A stretch of 64,000 nt of DNA from Triplophysa rosa (lineage: Eukaryota; Chordata; Actinopteri; Cypriniformes; Nemacheilidae): positions 24,218,103 through 24,282,102 of the forward strand of contig NC_079891.1 of NCBI RefSeq assembly GCF_024868665.1, read 5' to 3'. Position 1 is the stretch's first letter. Every line of letters starts with the position of its first letter. A program made the translations under genes and the position numbers. Under the pieces are notes generated by a model, which saw only the letters and a program-made list of their open reading frames with translations, was not told where the DNA came from and searched no databases. Below are positions 36,922-49,616 of the stretch, piece after piece.

Positions 36922-36935
36922 ATTGCCATGACAAC
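36922..36935. promoter_or_regulatory. cfap77: RFX X-box upstream of cfap77
   Basis: ATTGCCATGACAAC fits the RFX X-box consensus (RYYNYY, spacer, RRNRAC) in every position with a 2-nt spacer. It lies 355 bp upstream of the cfap77 start codon. RFX factors drive ciliary genes, so the site fits the job of the downstream gene. Confidence 0.6.
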
Positions 36936-37290
36936 GCAAAACAACGAGAAGGGAGAAGAGTTCATCCCGCGGCCTGCACAACATTAACTTAAAACCCTCT
37001 TTGCATTGGTGGATTGCTATAAACATTTGTGCTGCACAATAGCACAAACTACAGCAAGTTGTGTATCTTTCCCCCGCAAGGTGTGTAGTCCAACAGGTGG
37101 GAGATCTCATTTTCTTTAACGAAATGAATGATGTTATAACATAGGCCAAAATCATAATATAGCTAATTACCGTGCTCTATATTTTGTGATCACATATTTA
37201 CATATTAACATTGTTTCGACAATTTACATTATCTATAATATTGGAATACCATGTTATTGTACATTAGGTTTCCATTTCGGAGAACACAAG

Positions 37291-40200
37291 ATGGAAAGTC
37301 CTCGCATTGGAGTGGTGAGAGAGTCTATGCTGCATCGTCCTCTCTTAATAAAGGTCAGCGTTGGTTAAATAATTTATTGTTTTGTTGACCACTAAAAACT
37401 TGTATTTCTCAAGCAAATGAAAAAAATACATTGTTGAATAAAAATAGTTAGCATTTAGTTATTCATGATTTGAGTTTTAAAAATGTACTTCATAGCCCAC
37501 ATAGAATTTTGTCGAAAGCGTCATAATCATCAAAATGACCACTAGATGGCAGAGTTATTCTCTGAATAAATCTTCCCGTTTTGAAAGGTCGTTTTGACCC
37601 CCTCTATCAAGGGCTGCACGTTTAGTTGTCTGTTATATCTCACACAGAGATCATTTAACTTAAAACATTTCAAATGTTCAAATGAAAATAAAAAGATGTG
37701 CAATGCTAGGATTAGTCTAGGCTATTTATCTCTTTAAACATAAACACTGCTTCATTTGAATATTCTGTATAATAATTTGTACACATGTTTTAATAATTTA
37801 CAGCCAGAATAAGAAAATGACAGTACTGAGATGACAGTAGTACCAAATGAAACATACGATTTTAACATCAAGGGTTTTGATTGGATTAACGTCGTGTGTG
37901 ATGTTTGAAGCCTCTTGCAATTTTCTCTTCCTTCTCCTCTAGTTAACCCTCTTTGTGAGACCCAGTTCAAGTCTTGTGTCTTTAAAAAAACGACTTCCTG
38001 CATATCTTTCATCTAATACTGCTTCATTTCGACTTCATCAACTCTTCCAGTGAAGCAGAAAGGAGGATGAAATGAACCTGGTTGATCTTCTGTTTCTCTA
38101 TTTTCCCTCATCCGCCTTCTCTCTTTTCAAACTCATCCGATCATTCTGTCCAGCCCCGGTGGGATAAGACGCCTCTGTTAGACCTTTGCTTGCTCTCGCC
38201 CCTCTTTTCTCTCTAATGCTCTCTAGGGTTATTTGATATGCCCCCTTTGACTGATGCAGAAAATAGGATTACTGTATTTAAATGACTATGATAATGAACT
38301 GTGTGCATGTTCCTATAGTCCCACGAGATCAAGGATTTCTCATTCTTTTTCATTGTGAACAGTCACAGCTACAGGTTCTGGCAATGCGCTGGAACAATGA
38401 CAGAGTCATCTGTGAGGATTTAAGCTTTTGTTCTTGTGGCGTTGCCTGATGTTGCCTGATTTCTTCCCTCTTGCGTTTAGTTTTTCGAGCTCGAGGTTAG
38501 AACATGCACCCTCAACCTGCTTTAATCAATTGAGGGTTTCTGTGTAAAGGGGGACCAATGGCAGGCTCATATTCATTAAGAAATAGGCCAACCGCAGCAA
38601 GTCCCTTGTGCTGTCAGGTATAGAGAGAATCCGTTACAGGCATAAACGTACAGTGAGAGCGCTTCATCATCGGAAGAGTTTTCTATGCCTGTGCAGGTCT
38701 GATGTATGGCTGTCTCATGAGAAATTGCTAATGGGTCTCAAACTGAATAGGAGATTAATTCTGAGAATCATATTTAATAGCTATACACCTAAATATACTT
38801 TTTACACTCTGCATCCAAAAAGTTAATGCATAGTTGTAAAAATATAAATATGGAAAAATACACCTCTCCCCTGTCCTCCCCTCTCCTGTTAAATCCCTTT
38901 TGATGAGGCATAGCCAATAAATCCTGTTTTCATGCCTGTATTCCCTGATGACCAGTAAATTAGAGATCAGGGGAGCAGATTTGAGGCTTTTGTTGTTTTC
39001 TGGTGTCTGAGAGAGCTCTGGTGTGCAGCAGACTGGCCGGGCCCCATTCACAGTCCCCTCTTCCCACTCATTACCATTCACTTCATTCACCCTATATAGC
39101 TAATATTAGACACACAGCAATCTGTGATTCCTTCTTAAGCAAATCTGTGCCTATGTTAGCCTGCAAGCATATTTTTAGGTATATGTCTGGTCTGGACCTT
39201 TAGGTATGTTTTTGCCTGAATTAAGTAAAAAAAACAGAAATATACTATTTTAAATACCTACATCACCAGGCTGGCCTAGTGACTTTAATTGGCCTTAGAA
39301 ATGCATTTGCATTGCAAGGCACCTACACTTCTGTAAACAGGCCCATGTGAACAGTGGCTTATACGCCTTCGCATTACCTTTACAAGGTGATGTAGCTTCC
39401 ACACGGTCGCTGTAGTAACACTAAGCCTTATCATTAATAGGATCCAGCTGGGACCATAGTAGACACGAGCACAGAAAGACAGATCCATAATCATGAACCA
39501 CAGTACATAACTGTAAACTGCTTGAATAATACATACATGTAAATGAGATATGTAAAGGGACCTTTGACCTTATGTAGTATCTCATAACAAAGGCAGTATG
39601 CATGAAAATATTATGAATGGTATGGACATGCAGCCGCAGAAATATTAAAAGACCACTGCAGTTTATTTAACATTTGTGCATGTATTGTGTCCAGTCCAGT
39701 GTCTGGAGAATTTTAACCAAAACAAACCTCAGGAATGACATAGTCACCCAAATACAATATGACGAATTTGCAAAGAAGAATGAAAGTTGTGAAAAAAAAC
39801 CAAGGCTGATTCTTTTATATATTCATATTTAAACTGATCCTAAAAACGTTAGTATCATGTTGTTTAAACATGAGAGTTTTCTTTGCATCTTTTTTTGTTA
39901 TATTGACCAGTTTTCCTGTTTTAATTTTCTGCAAATCAATGCCAACTAAAAAAAGAAATGTTGTCACTAGTTTACAGACTGAAACAAAAATGATCATTTT
40001 ACTTAAACACATATAATTAGAAAAACTGAAAATTATTTTCAATGGTCTCTTTATTTTTTCCGTGGCTGTATATCATTTCTGTCTATATTAACTTTTGGTG
40101 TAATGTCAAGGTACTATCCATGTAAAAATTTTAATCAGGTCTATGATGGTCTGGACATGTCTAATTCACATGGTTACGACCAAATTGTGGACTTAACTCA

Positions 40201-43200
40201 GGCTACTTTTTCTATTAAACACACCCACACATATACACACTCGAATGTACGTACTGAAGCTGTAGGATGAATCTCATCTGTATTGAAGGAGGGTAAGCAG
40301 GCAGGCTTTCGCCCAGACACATGCTTCCAATTAGTTGGCCCTCTTTATGGAAATGCCTCATCAATTATACCCAAAGCTTCAGGATTTGCCACACATAAAG
40401 AGAGTTAGCATCTTAATAACCAGCCAGACTATAGAGGAGATGAGATGAATGCGCGCATGAATCTGTTTGTATGTTTGCATTGCACATATGTGCGCATTGA
40501 CATTCGGGGGATTTTAGAATGGGCAGATATTAATTTAGAGGCAATGGATTTAGCTGAAGAAGAGGAAATCTGTGATCTGATGAGAAAGTGGGGCTTATGG
40601 TTCTTCTTTCTCTCCTCTCAGCATTTTTACCTTAATCCTTATTATTAATATATATGTATATTTTTAAAAAGCTGACTTCATCATGTTGACTCTTTCTGGG
40701 TATTTTAAAGTACACAGAGGCATATGAAAATGTAGAATTATGATTGTAGACCATGTTTAGGATCAAATCTATTTTTTTTTGAGAATATAAGAATGGTTTA
40801 GAAGGAAATATCTAGCCTACTAATTGAATTCTGAACTCCATCAGATTCACATGAGATAAGACAACAAAAACATGCAGCTAAAAGATACAGAGTTGCATTC
40901 ATATCCTCTCTCTCTCTCTCTCTCTCTCTCTCAACTCATTCCCTCTATTTAGTTTATTCGAGAGGAAGATTAACTTTAAGCCAGTTTGCCTGCTGTCCTC
41001 TTATCAGGCACCAGATGGCGCTGAACTGGTCCGCAGGAGCCGGGTAATAATTAGGAGAAACAGTTCGGGAGAGCATTACTTCACATTATCCTCTAATCAT
41101 CATCACGGGCGCTTTTATTTGTAAATACGAGGGAAAAAATTGCACAGCGAGGATGTCTGTCAGCATTGAGTCAGATGAGATGATCAGGCCTGGCTCACGG
41201 CTCTCCGTGAATGCTTGAAGAGATTAAACCAGGTCTACAGGGGCAGCATTAAACTGGCAGGCTTTGGACAGGAAATGCAGAACAGTTTAATACCGAAGCT
41301 GAAATTTGTGTAATCTAGTAGAGATGTTCTGTGAGTTTTTCACTCACAACAGTGGGATTTAGACTCGGAACGGATCAACAGATCGCAGAACTTTAGCAAG
41401 GGAAGAAGAAAGAACCAAAGCAGCAGTGAAAGGGCTAGTTCACCCAAAAATGAAAATTCTTTCATCATTTACTCACCCTCTCATAATTTCAAACCTGTAT
41501 GACTTCCTTTCTTCTGCAGAAACAGAAGAAGATGTTTTGAGGAATGTTGGTAACCGAACAGCGACGTTACCCATTCACTTCTATTGTATGGACACAAAAC
41601 CAATGCAAGTCGCCGTTGTTCGGTTACCAACATTCTTTCAAATATCTTCTTTTGTGTTTTGCAGAAGAAAGAAAGTCATACAGGTTTGAAATGACAAGAG
41701 GGTTAGTAAATGACAGAATTAAAATTTTTGGTTGAACTATTCAAAGGGATGCCACATGGTGGTCACTTATAGATCTGAGAAAGAAAAGAAGAGACTTCTG
41801 TGAAGTGTGAGAGCGAGAGTGTGTGTGTTCAAAAAGCACGAAAAATGGGACTAAAAACCTGCAGTGATAGACTGAGGGTCAGCGCTAAACTAATCTCAGA
41901 GCTCAAGCAAAATCCAAAGAGCACACATGAGCAAGAGAGGAACAAAAGAATGGTGAAATTAAAGCACGGGAGGCTGAATAGACAGGGGCCAAACTGAAGG
42001 GGTCTCCTAAGTAAGAGATGATTATGTCCTCCTGTATTCGGTCCCTTTTAGGCTGTGTGAATAATCTGCTCCCACCGACCCTCGAATAGGCTCTCCCGAT
42101 GCGGCTCTATTCTCATGCCGACCTCTGGCTCTTTCAGCGGGTCCGTGCCTGGTTAATGAAACCACAATATAGAGACAGATCACCAGTAAATGACAATATA
42201 AAAGGAGCTTTTGCTTAACATAATCCTCCAGCCGACTTGCCTTTTCTGTTGTCCCCCTTCCCTTTCAGGCTTTTATTGAGAATGAAAGGCCCAATAATGT
42301 TTTGAGGGCTCTGATTAGCCGTTTTACGCCAGCAGTCAACACGTTCCTTCAGGCATCTCTAAGTGATCTCCTCAAACCAATCTGCAGATTAAAATTGCCA
42401 AAGGGATTAAAGAGGTGGCCGAGCAGCACAGCGGCACTAACCCAAAGGATTGTAGCTTTAAGAAGCATTTGATACGTTTCAACAGATATGTTAACTAGAG
42501 GTTGGGAATGTGCTCGGGTGTCTGTAATTTCTAAAGGACCAGAAAGGTTCTCTGAATTTGGCCATTCGTCATAGAAACACCAGAGTTTGGAGTCGTAGTT
42601 TTGGGAGGGCTTTACGTGTCCAGAACGATTGGTGGGGTTCCAGTGACAAATATCTTTTAAATCCATTTTTCATTGTAGACTGTTCAACCCTCAGAATAAC
42701 GGAGGATTCATGGTTTTTAACCAGGAATTAAGTCCTCAGAACACAGCAAACACACAAAGATCTCCCAAGATCCGACAGACTCACCACACAAACCCTTTTC
42801 TTCCTCCAAAAATCACTCGCGACAGCGCGAGGAGAACCGCTGACATAAATGTAACTCTGTGACTGACACGAGAGCACACCTCCCTCATGTTCCATCAAAG
42901 ATCAAACGCACCTGCTTCTGGAATGCTCAGGCACCATATTCCACAGATCACTTTTGATACATCCGGTTGTCACCTTTGCCGTGGTTTGATTCTCAATTTT
43001 CCACCTTTTCTAAGATAAGCTGCTCTTAAAACAAGGCTTTGAGTTGTTTAACAGAGTTCAGAGAAGAATAGTGGGCTTTTCTTCTGCCCCATGAGATGCT
43101 CTTAGAGTAGATGATGATGGAGAGTAGATGATGATGGAGGGAACTTCTCCCCCCACACACATGGTGGATAAATGTTGCTTTTTTACACCCTTTAGCTGTC

Positions 43201-46200
43201 AATCATTTTACAGTTATGACTCTGGAGACATAAATCATACTCTGCATGAACTAAACGGATGTCTGTGTGTTAGTGCTTCAGTCATGATTGAAGAAATCAG
43301 CCATCAAGATCGTTCACATGGATGTTCACTGGAAATGTCGTTTTGCAGCTTTTTTTCTGAGCTGACAGGCGCCGCAGCCATTTGTGTGTTTTATAGTAAC
43401 ACATTTTTGCACAATTAAGATTTTATTATTAGACACAATCACTGTTGGTTTTTGGACCAACCTCTATTCTTGAGATTCATAAACCTTGGACATTTTGATG
43501 CATATATTGTCATTTCTAAGTTCACTCTTTATTTTGGTGATGTGATTGAGAAAAAGTGACAGCTGTTTGACACTTCATACTTCAAAAGAATTGGAGTTCA
43601 AATTGAGAAACAAAATACACAACAAATGTATATAAGTGTGTGTAAGCAGTTCTCAATATTTACCTCAGTACTGTGTATCCACTGTGTGATCCACAGCCCA
43701 CACTTGGAAAAACCAAGTCAAGAGGTTTGTCCTGCCCTGGATCTGACTTTGTTTATGGGACAGCAACGACAGTCCATGATGGAGGAGTGTCAGAGGGTAG
43801 GTGACAAAACAATTTTGTTAAATTGACACTGTTTAGCTAGAGTAGCTCTGTTTAAGGCTTTTTGGCTTCACTAGCAGAAAATGATTAAGATTCAATCATT
43901 TTCCAGCAGCGTCTACATTAAATTAAAATCTTTTGTTTATGAGACGCCCCTACCCCCCGCTCCCCATCAAATCTTGTCACAGTATGATGTCACAATGTGT
44001 TTTCTTGAGTAAGTGTCCCCTCAGGCGCTCACCCTGTGCTGTCAGTGCACTCCTGTTAGCATACTAAACTGTGCCTGGCTTCTGCACCGGCTCACACTTT
44101 AATTATGCGCTTCCAATGGCCGACAGACAATGACTGCAAGTGTCAAGCCCGCTCCCTTATACAGTACCATGAATTATGATACGATTCTAGGTGGAGGTTA
44201 CCCTGTCATGCTTATCTAAGCTTAGTCATCACAAATCCTAATGTAACTATTATTGCAGAAAACAAACAAAATCTACTGTTGTGCCATTATAATGTTTTGT
44301 TACGCTGACACCAATATTATTTGCTTATTATATTTATTTTAAGATCTCTCTTTCTTTTTTGTAGCTATCTCCAACTGGCACACTCACACAGTGTCTACCA
44401 GACACAGGGCAACTGAGAGGGATTTTATCTCTCTTAACCGAGAGGGGGTCAAGTCAGGCTTGGTGACTGCCAAAGAGCTGCACCAATACCGTGCCACCCA
44501 TGACATCCGGCGCCAGCCAGCGACCAGAGAGGGCTTTCGTAGGTCTGCCCCACCTTGCATGACACCAGATGCTTCATTTGGTGTTACTAACAGGTGAGTT
44601 TGGATGTGTTTTATAGAGGCCTGTCTTTAAAAATGTCTGGGATCTCTTTCATGTAAAATCAACACAACATGCTCTGAAGATCAGAGCAGACTAATCTGCA
44701 CTAATCTGTGGATGTCCAAAAATCTAAAATCACATTGAAAATCTGAGATGTAATGAAAAATGAAGAAGTTCGGATTTCGCTCTATAAGCAAATTTGTGAC
44801 ACTGACCATGTTAAGATCAGATTTCCATTCAATTAGGATGGGATAACATGAATCATCAGGTTTTGCATAAACATCTGAGGTCCATGCCAGTTTATGTGCA
44901 TGGGGGACAAAATACATAATATACTAAAACTTACACAATTTAAAAATGATAAAAGTTGCCATTTTTCAGATATAGAACATTCACTCAAATTGTTTATGAT
45001 ATCCGCAATTTCAAATTAGAAAAGCATCCAAAAGCATCCAATTAGAAAAGCATCCAATCTTCTCTTGTGTTCTGCGGAAGAAAGAAAGTCATATAGGTTT
45101 GAAACGACAAGAGGGTGAGTAAATGATGACTGAATTTTCATTTTTGGGTGGACTATCACATTAAAGACCAAGAAGAATAAATCGGGTGAGTTTTGGTGTC
45201 TGCATTCAGTTGCGCTAAACAAATCCATTCAAGACTAGATGAACTTTGTGTCAACTCCCCCATTTTTAGAACATTCTAATACATGGATTTACGGAAGAAG
45301 CACATTCTATAAATGATTCCAAGAACAGGACCCTCTTTTACATCCTGGAAACTGGAGGGAGTAAATGTTCAATTAAAGAATTTGTGTTGTTTTTACAAGA
45401 CGTGAAAGTACGTATGTACAGGCATAGAATAAAAGCAGAAGAACTTGTTTTTGAGATCCATGCCCACTGAGATATGACACGAGCACTTGGGTAGGATTAT
45501 TACAGCGGTCTGTCCCACCACAAGCTCCCTTCTCCCCTTCTCCTTCTGCCTCTTTTCTTTTTTGGCTCTCGTCCTCTTGGGCCTTGATACTGTTGAAACA
45601 GAGCTGAATTATTTAACCGAAAACACAGCTTTGTGTCCAGACTTCCTCTCGGTCTCTTTCTCTCTCTCCGGCTCTTGATGTTGATACATCCAGGGTGAGG
45701 AGAGTTGGGTGAGTGTGTTTTAAGAGGCAGTCAGGAGGAAGGAGGGCTGGAGCAATGAGAGGTAAGATCAGGGGTCCTCAGGGACTTGTTTGGCCCTGCA
45801 CTCTATCCATCAAATGCTGTTTGCCGATGCCACGGTCAGCCCTAATGAGGGTGTGTTAGGATCCTTGCACAAAATGTCACCAACCCCGTACGCACACATT
45901 AAATACTGCACACAAGAGTAAGGGTAGTGCATCTTGAGATGTCTATTCAGGATATAAGAATGGTGGCACACCTGGTAGTAAGTTTGTAGACACTATACAG
46001 GATCAAATGGGAGTAAAAGGCAATGCTAAGCATTTCACTGCACCCGATGGTGGGATGATTATGGACTGAGAGGTTTTCTTATCAGTCAGATTTTTTTGTG
46101 CAGAGTTTGAGAAGGTATTTGTTTATAGATAATATGGTATCATGGTAAATATGGTAAAATATGCTCAATGGAGCTTTTAAAGGACCAGTGTGTAAGTTTT

Positions 46201-47050
46201 TGGAGGATCTATTTACAAAAATGCAATATAATATACATAATTATGTCTTCAGAGGTGTATTCGTCATGTTGTTTCTACAGTAGCCCCAAACGGACAAACT
46301 GCTCTACAGAGCGCGTTTAGTAAACACATTATCTCCTTCGGCAAAGTGAAAACGTGACGACATCTTGTGTCAGGACTAAGGGAGGGGTGGAGTGAGCCAT
46401 TGGTTGTAATTCACAACCTCACCACTAGATGCCGCTAAAGTTCATATGCTGGACCTTTAAAGTATAAAACTGTTGGAAATAGCTGGAGGCCTAATCAAAT
46501 TACCCAAAATATTCAATAAATAAATCCAGTTCCACTCTCATGGTTATCATTTTGTCTATTCTGAAAAAGCTGTGTTTTTAATGCACAAAAAATGCATTGT
46601 GGACTATTGATAACCTAACAATACTGTTTTGTTTCATTCAGACCATCTACTCCAATCTCAGAGCTCATGGAGTATAAGTACGCTCAAAAATGGCTGGAAG
46701 AGCAGCAGGCCAGGGACAGAGTTCTACAAGCCCATCACCACAAGAAGGTACATGGATGTTTATCACAAAATAAATGTATTCTTGATTGTGATGTTGAAAA
46801 AAAATGTGTAAAGTGTCTATTAAATCTGTGCTTTTTTACAGGTTCAGCTTGGGCGTATACAGGACACAAGAACAACCCTGCTTCGCAAGAGTCGGCCCTT
46901 GCCTGAGGCTCCATCCATGTGGAAACTGCCCCGTTTCCAGCAGGTGAAAGCTCCCATGGACCTCAGAATGAACTTTCACTTTCTGGTCACCAATTTTTTC
47001 GAATTAATTTATTCATTTTATCTAAAAATTTTTTCCAATTTATTCAAAAC

Positions 47051-47088
<38 letters not shown>

Positions 47089-47665
47089 TGTTGTGACAGT
47101 GTCAACTATGAACTCATCCAGCTGAAAAATATATGGTGAAAGTAACAATGTATGCCTCAAGCCCTTGCGATTGTTCACACATACACTAACCTCTCCACTT
47201 CAGGTCCTGTTTCTTAATGTTGGTTTGATTCTGAATAACCAATTAAATGAAGTGCGGGTCTTATGCATTGACAAGCAGACAGCTCAGGCTTTCATGTCAG
47301 TAGTACATGAAAATTCTCCATTGAAATTCCCTAATGCTTCCAATAATGGAAGAATCAGACTCCTGCTAAGCTAATGATGGCCCCTAAGTTCATTATACAT
47401 GTCCCAACACTCATTTACGACAACTGACGGAACACAAAAATGCATATGCATGTGTCACACTATATACATTAATATATATACAGTACATTCATTTACAGAA
47501 CACAAACACAAAACAAAGATTTCTTCATTTACATGCACACGCAGGCCACACACACACATTTCCCTTTTACTCTACGTACATTCATATCCCATACTGCTAT
47601 TTTCTTTTAACTCTTCGTTTGCTCTCTGTCTACATTTCCTTTGCAAATCACCCCCGCTCCTCCAT

Positions 47666-47705
<40 letters not shown>

Positions 47706-48701
47706 GTCCTGTGCGCCTGTCTGTCCTGTCGTCCACCCTCAGTTGGCTCTAATGAGGGAGGGTGTTATTTTGGTTGCATGCCTGCGCCGAATTCTCTCTT
47801 GTATGACAGCTGATGGAGAGAGAGAGAGGCGCGTTAACCTTATAAAAGATTTACCTCTGCTCATTACAGCCTGTCAAGTAGCTGTCCTGATAGCACCAGG
47901 TTCGACATTTGCATCCTTGACTCTTTTCTTCATTCTACACTCTTTTTTTTTTCGTTCCTGTCATTTGTTTGTTTGTATTGTCATCTTCTCTTACATCTCC
48001 TTCATTCCATCTTTACTCCTCTTTAATTCAAAGGGTTGTAGAGGAGTTTTTGAGAGGCCACAGATTTTTTTTCGGCTGGAAAACGAAAAAATAAAACAGA
48101 CAAATGGGTATATTTGAAGCAGGATGTGAGTGTGTTTGCTGCTCTAAAGAAGCATTTAGTAAAGGCGTGATTTCTAATTTTTGTTATGTCGTTCACTTAA
48201 AACGTTTCATAAGCATAGCAAATAAACATTAAACATATAAAACTTTTTTTTAAATAACTGGCTGACAGATTTGGAATTTTAAGCCATTGTTCATATTCCT
48301 GTGACAACAAGTTCTATTTTATTTAATACCTGTAAGTACACATTTTAGTCAGTACACATCATTTATGACTATACGCTTCTGTGTATCAAATTCAAACGTT
48401 TTCCATGTTCCAAAATCATGTTACTTATATCTGCCATTCTGTCTCTTGCATATATACTGTACATACAATGTAAATGAATCACATGTGGTTTGTCCTTTGA
48501 AGCTCACCTCATCCTCCATCACACAACATCCCAGTCCACTGAATATGAGAGTAAGATTTATTTGATACCGTTCTGCAGGTGGGACCAGCTCTGGACACCT
48601 TTCGAGACCCTGAAGCCCGCAAGAAAGTGATGATAGCCCACCACTCAGAATCTGCAAGTAGGAGAGGGATTCTGGGTCAAGGCACATACAGAGTGGATTG
48701 A
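37291..48701 (+). CDS. cfap77: CFAP77, ciliary microtubule-associated protein
   Basis: Cilia and flagella-associated protein 77, an axonemal doublet protein placed at the outer junction of A and B tubules in ciliate work (family knowledge). Six coding exons keep phase: 37,291-37,353; 43,697-43,796; 44,365-44,593; 46,642-46,747; 46,842-46,943; 48,579-48,701, giving 240 aa, shorter than mammalian forms. Recognisable family runs are LGKTKSRGLSCPGSDFVYG (exon 2), WHTH, then RDFISLNREGVKSGLVTAKE (exon 3), PSTPISELMEYKYAQKWLEE (exon 4), and VGPALDTFRDPEARKKV with GILGQGTYRV at the C-terminus. No membrane or signal sequence is present. The start is the first ATG (MESPRIGV) after a short leader, with the X-box upstream. 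Intron 1 spans 6.3 kb. It is followed by barhl1 in the same orientation, as in the human 9q34 region. Confidence 0.9.
37760..39600. other. cfap77 intron 1, left part
   Basis: Mixed-composition intronic sequence without clear transposon ends or exons. Parts such as 38,040-38,400 and 38,860-39,110 are less AT-biased than the rest of the window. They could hold regulatory elements, but nothing specific is recognised. Confidence 0.4.
39631..40069. mobile_element. CAGCC-GGAAAAAATTAAGAGACCA family MITE, copy 1
   Basis: Left end CAGCCGCAGAAATATTAAAA followed by GACCACTGCAG; right end CAATGGTCTC, then TTTTTTCCGTGGCTG, its imperfect reverse complement. Inner CCTCAGGAATGACATAGTCA is shared with the copy at 58,035. 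Confidence 0.7.
40906..40932. repeat. (CT)n microsatellite
   Basis: About 13 CT dinucleotides in cfap77 intron 1. Confidence 0.95.
40940..43000. other. cfap77 intron 1, candidate barhl1 regulatory DNA
   Basis: Apart from one MITE (41,428-41,746) this stretch looks unique in the window and is less AT-rich than the flanking repeats, for example 42,040-42,480 with ATTAGC, TAATGA and TTTATTG motifs. Introns of genes beside developmental homeobox genes often host their enhancers, so this is a candidate. I cannot see conservation from one sequence. Confidence 0.3.
41428..41746. mobile_element. Palindromic AAAGGGATAGTTCACCC MITE, copy A
   Basis: Starts AAAGGGCTAGTTCACCCAAA. The second half is the reverse complement of the first (GGTAACCGAACAGCG against CGTTGTTCGGTTACC). 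It belongs to a family with at least five other copies in this window. Confidence 0.9.
45056..45166. mobile_element. AAAGGGATAGTTCACCC MITE, right half only
   Basis: GGAAGAAAGAAAGTCATA, then GGTTTGAAACGACAAGAGGG and TTTTTGGGTGGACTATCAC match the 3' half of the family. The left half is missing, replaced by a short duplication of TTAGAAAAGCATCCAA at 45,016-45,056. Confidence 0.75.
46176..46462. mobile_element. AAAGGTCCAG-family MITE, full copy
   Basis: The ends are TTTAAAGGACCAG and CTGGACCTTTAAA. The interior contains TAGCCCCAAACGGACAAACT and ACCACTAGATGCCGCTAAAG. It lies in the cfap77 intron between exons 3 and 4. Confidence 0.85.
47052..47086. repeat. (GA)n microsatellite
   Basis: About 17 GA dinucleotides in the last cfap77 intron. 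Confidence 0.95.
47667..47702. repeat. (CA)n microsatellite
   Basis: About 18 CA dinucleotides in the last cfap77 intron. Apparent frames through it encode His-Thr runs and are not genes. Confidence 0.95.
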
Positions 48702-48775
48702 CAGAGCTTGTAATTATTACACGTTTGTCTCAGTGCTCCTGCCTGTCAGGATTCTTTTTGATGTATTAATCCTTC

Positions 48776-48781
48776 AATAAA
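48776..48781 (+). terminator. cfap77: cfap77 poly(A) signal
   Basis: AATAAA 75 bp past the cfap77 stop codon, giving a short 3' UTR. Confidence 0.75.
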
Positions 48782-49067
48782 CTATGCTGCTTAATTTGTA
48801 TGCTTATTTTTTATTTCATCTAAACTGTATGAATACTAAATACTGTATAATGATAATATTGATTAACTCTTACAAAATAGGAAGGTTCAGATTTTTTAAT
48901 TATAGAAAACTGTCATTAAAGTGCTAAATAAAAACACAGTAGGCTACCTGGTGTTAAATCCCTATCTGCGATTTATTTAAGGAGAAAGGAGGAGGATGAC
49001 TGTGTTTGTTCCCCTCCCACAACACGTACGTGATGATCACCCCCCCCACCAAAAAAAGAAAACCCTC

Positions 49068-49150
49068 TAACCAATAACGACGTGGCGCTCAGGACAAAAG
49101 CAGAATGGACACCTTTAAAAGCGTATTCCTCCTCCAGCATTGGCTGATTC
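49068..49150 (+). promoter_or_regulatory. barhl1: Candidate barhl1 core promoter
   Basis: An ACCAATAACG CCAAT box (about 49,069), a TTTAAAAG TATA-like element (about 49,114) and a second inverted CCAAT (CATTGGCTG, about 49,139) lie 450-550 bp upstream of the barhl1 ATG. A palindromic ACGTACGT occurs at about 49,026. The start site is not determined. Confidence 0.4.
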
Positions 49151-49616
49151 CTTGACGGTGTTAGTTTCAGGTCGTGGAGATCACTGCTTGTGTTTATACT
49201 CTCTTACACAGGTTTAGTCCTTGCAAACCAGGCTAGGACTTTACACGTCAGGTCAGAGGATCTAATGGTTTAGTATGGTTGTTGTTGTAAGAGATCTATG
49301 TAAGAGTTTTAGATTTTAAAATTTGGAGAACGATTCTCTCGTCTTATGTTGTACCTGTCCATGGTGCTGAAATTGACATTGAGGAAGTACGAGAACATTT
49401 ACAACAAAACTGAACTGCATTCAACAACAGGAGGATCTGGTTGAAATCAATGATAAGTAGTGAGCGGACTTTTTTGGGACAGGCTCGAAGGAGTGTTTAA
49501 GAAGGGTAAAATATGATCTGATTTTAATGTGGATGTGTTCCTCTATATTACCAAAATTAGTGTCAGAAAGAACAAATGCACATTTGAAATCCACTCAACT
49601 CCGTGCTGTACTCACG

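Noticed and set aside
47165..47374. Possible extra cfap77 exon after a CACTTCAG acceptor (VLFLNVGLILNN)
   Set aside because: No family counterpart. The exon at 48,579 continues the CFAP77 sequence directly in phase.
49527..49616. Upstream in-frame ATG for barhl1
   Set aside because: It would add 30 residues (MWMCSSILPKLV...) absent from the family; the ATG at 49,617 matches the conserved N-terminus.
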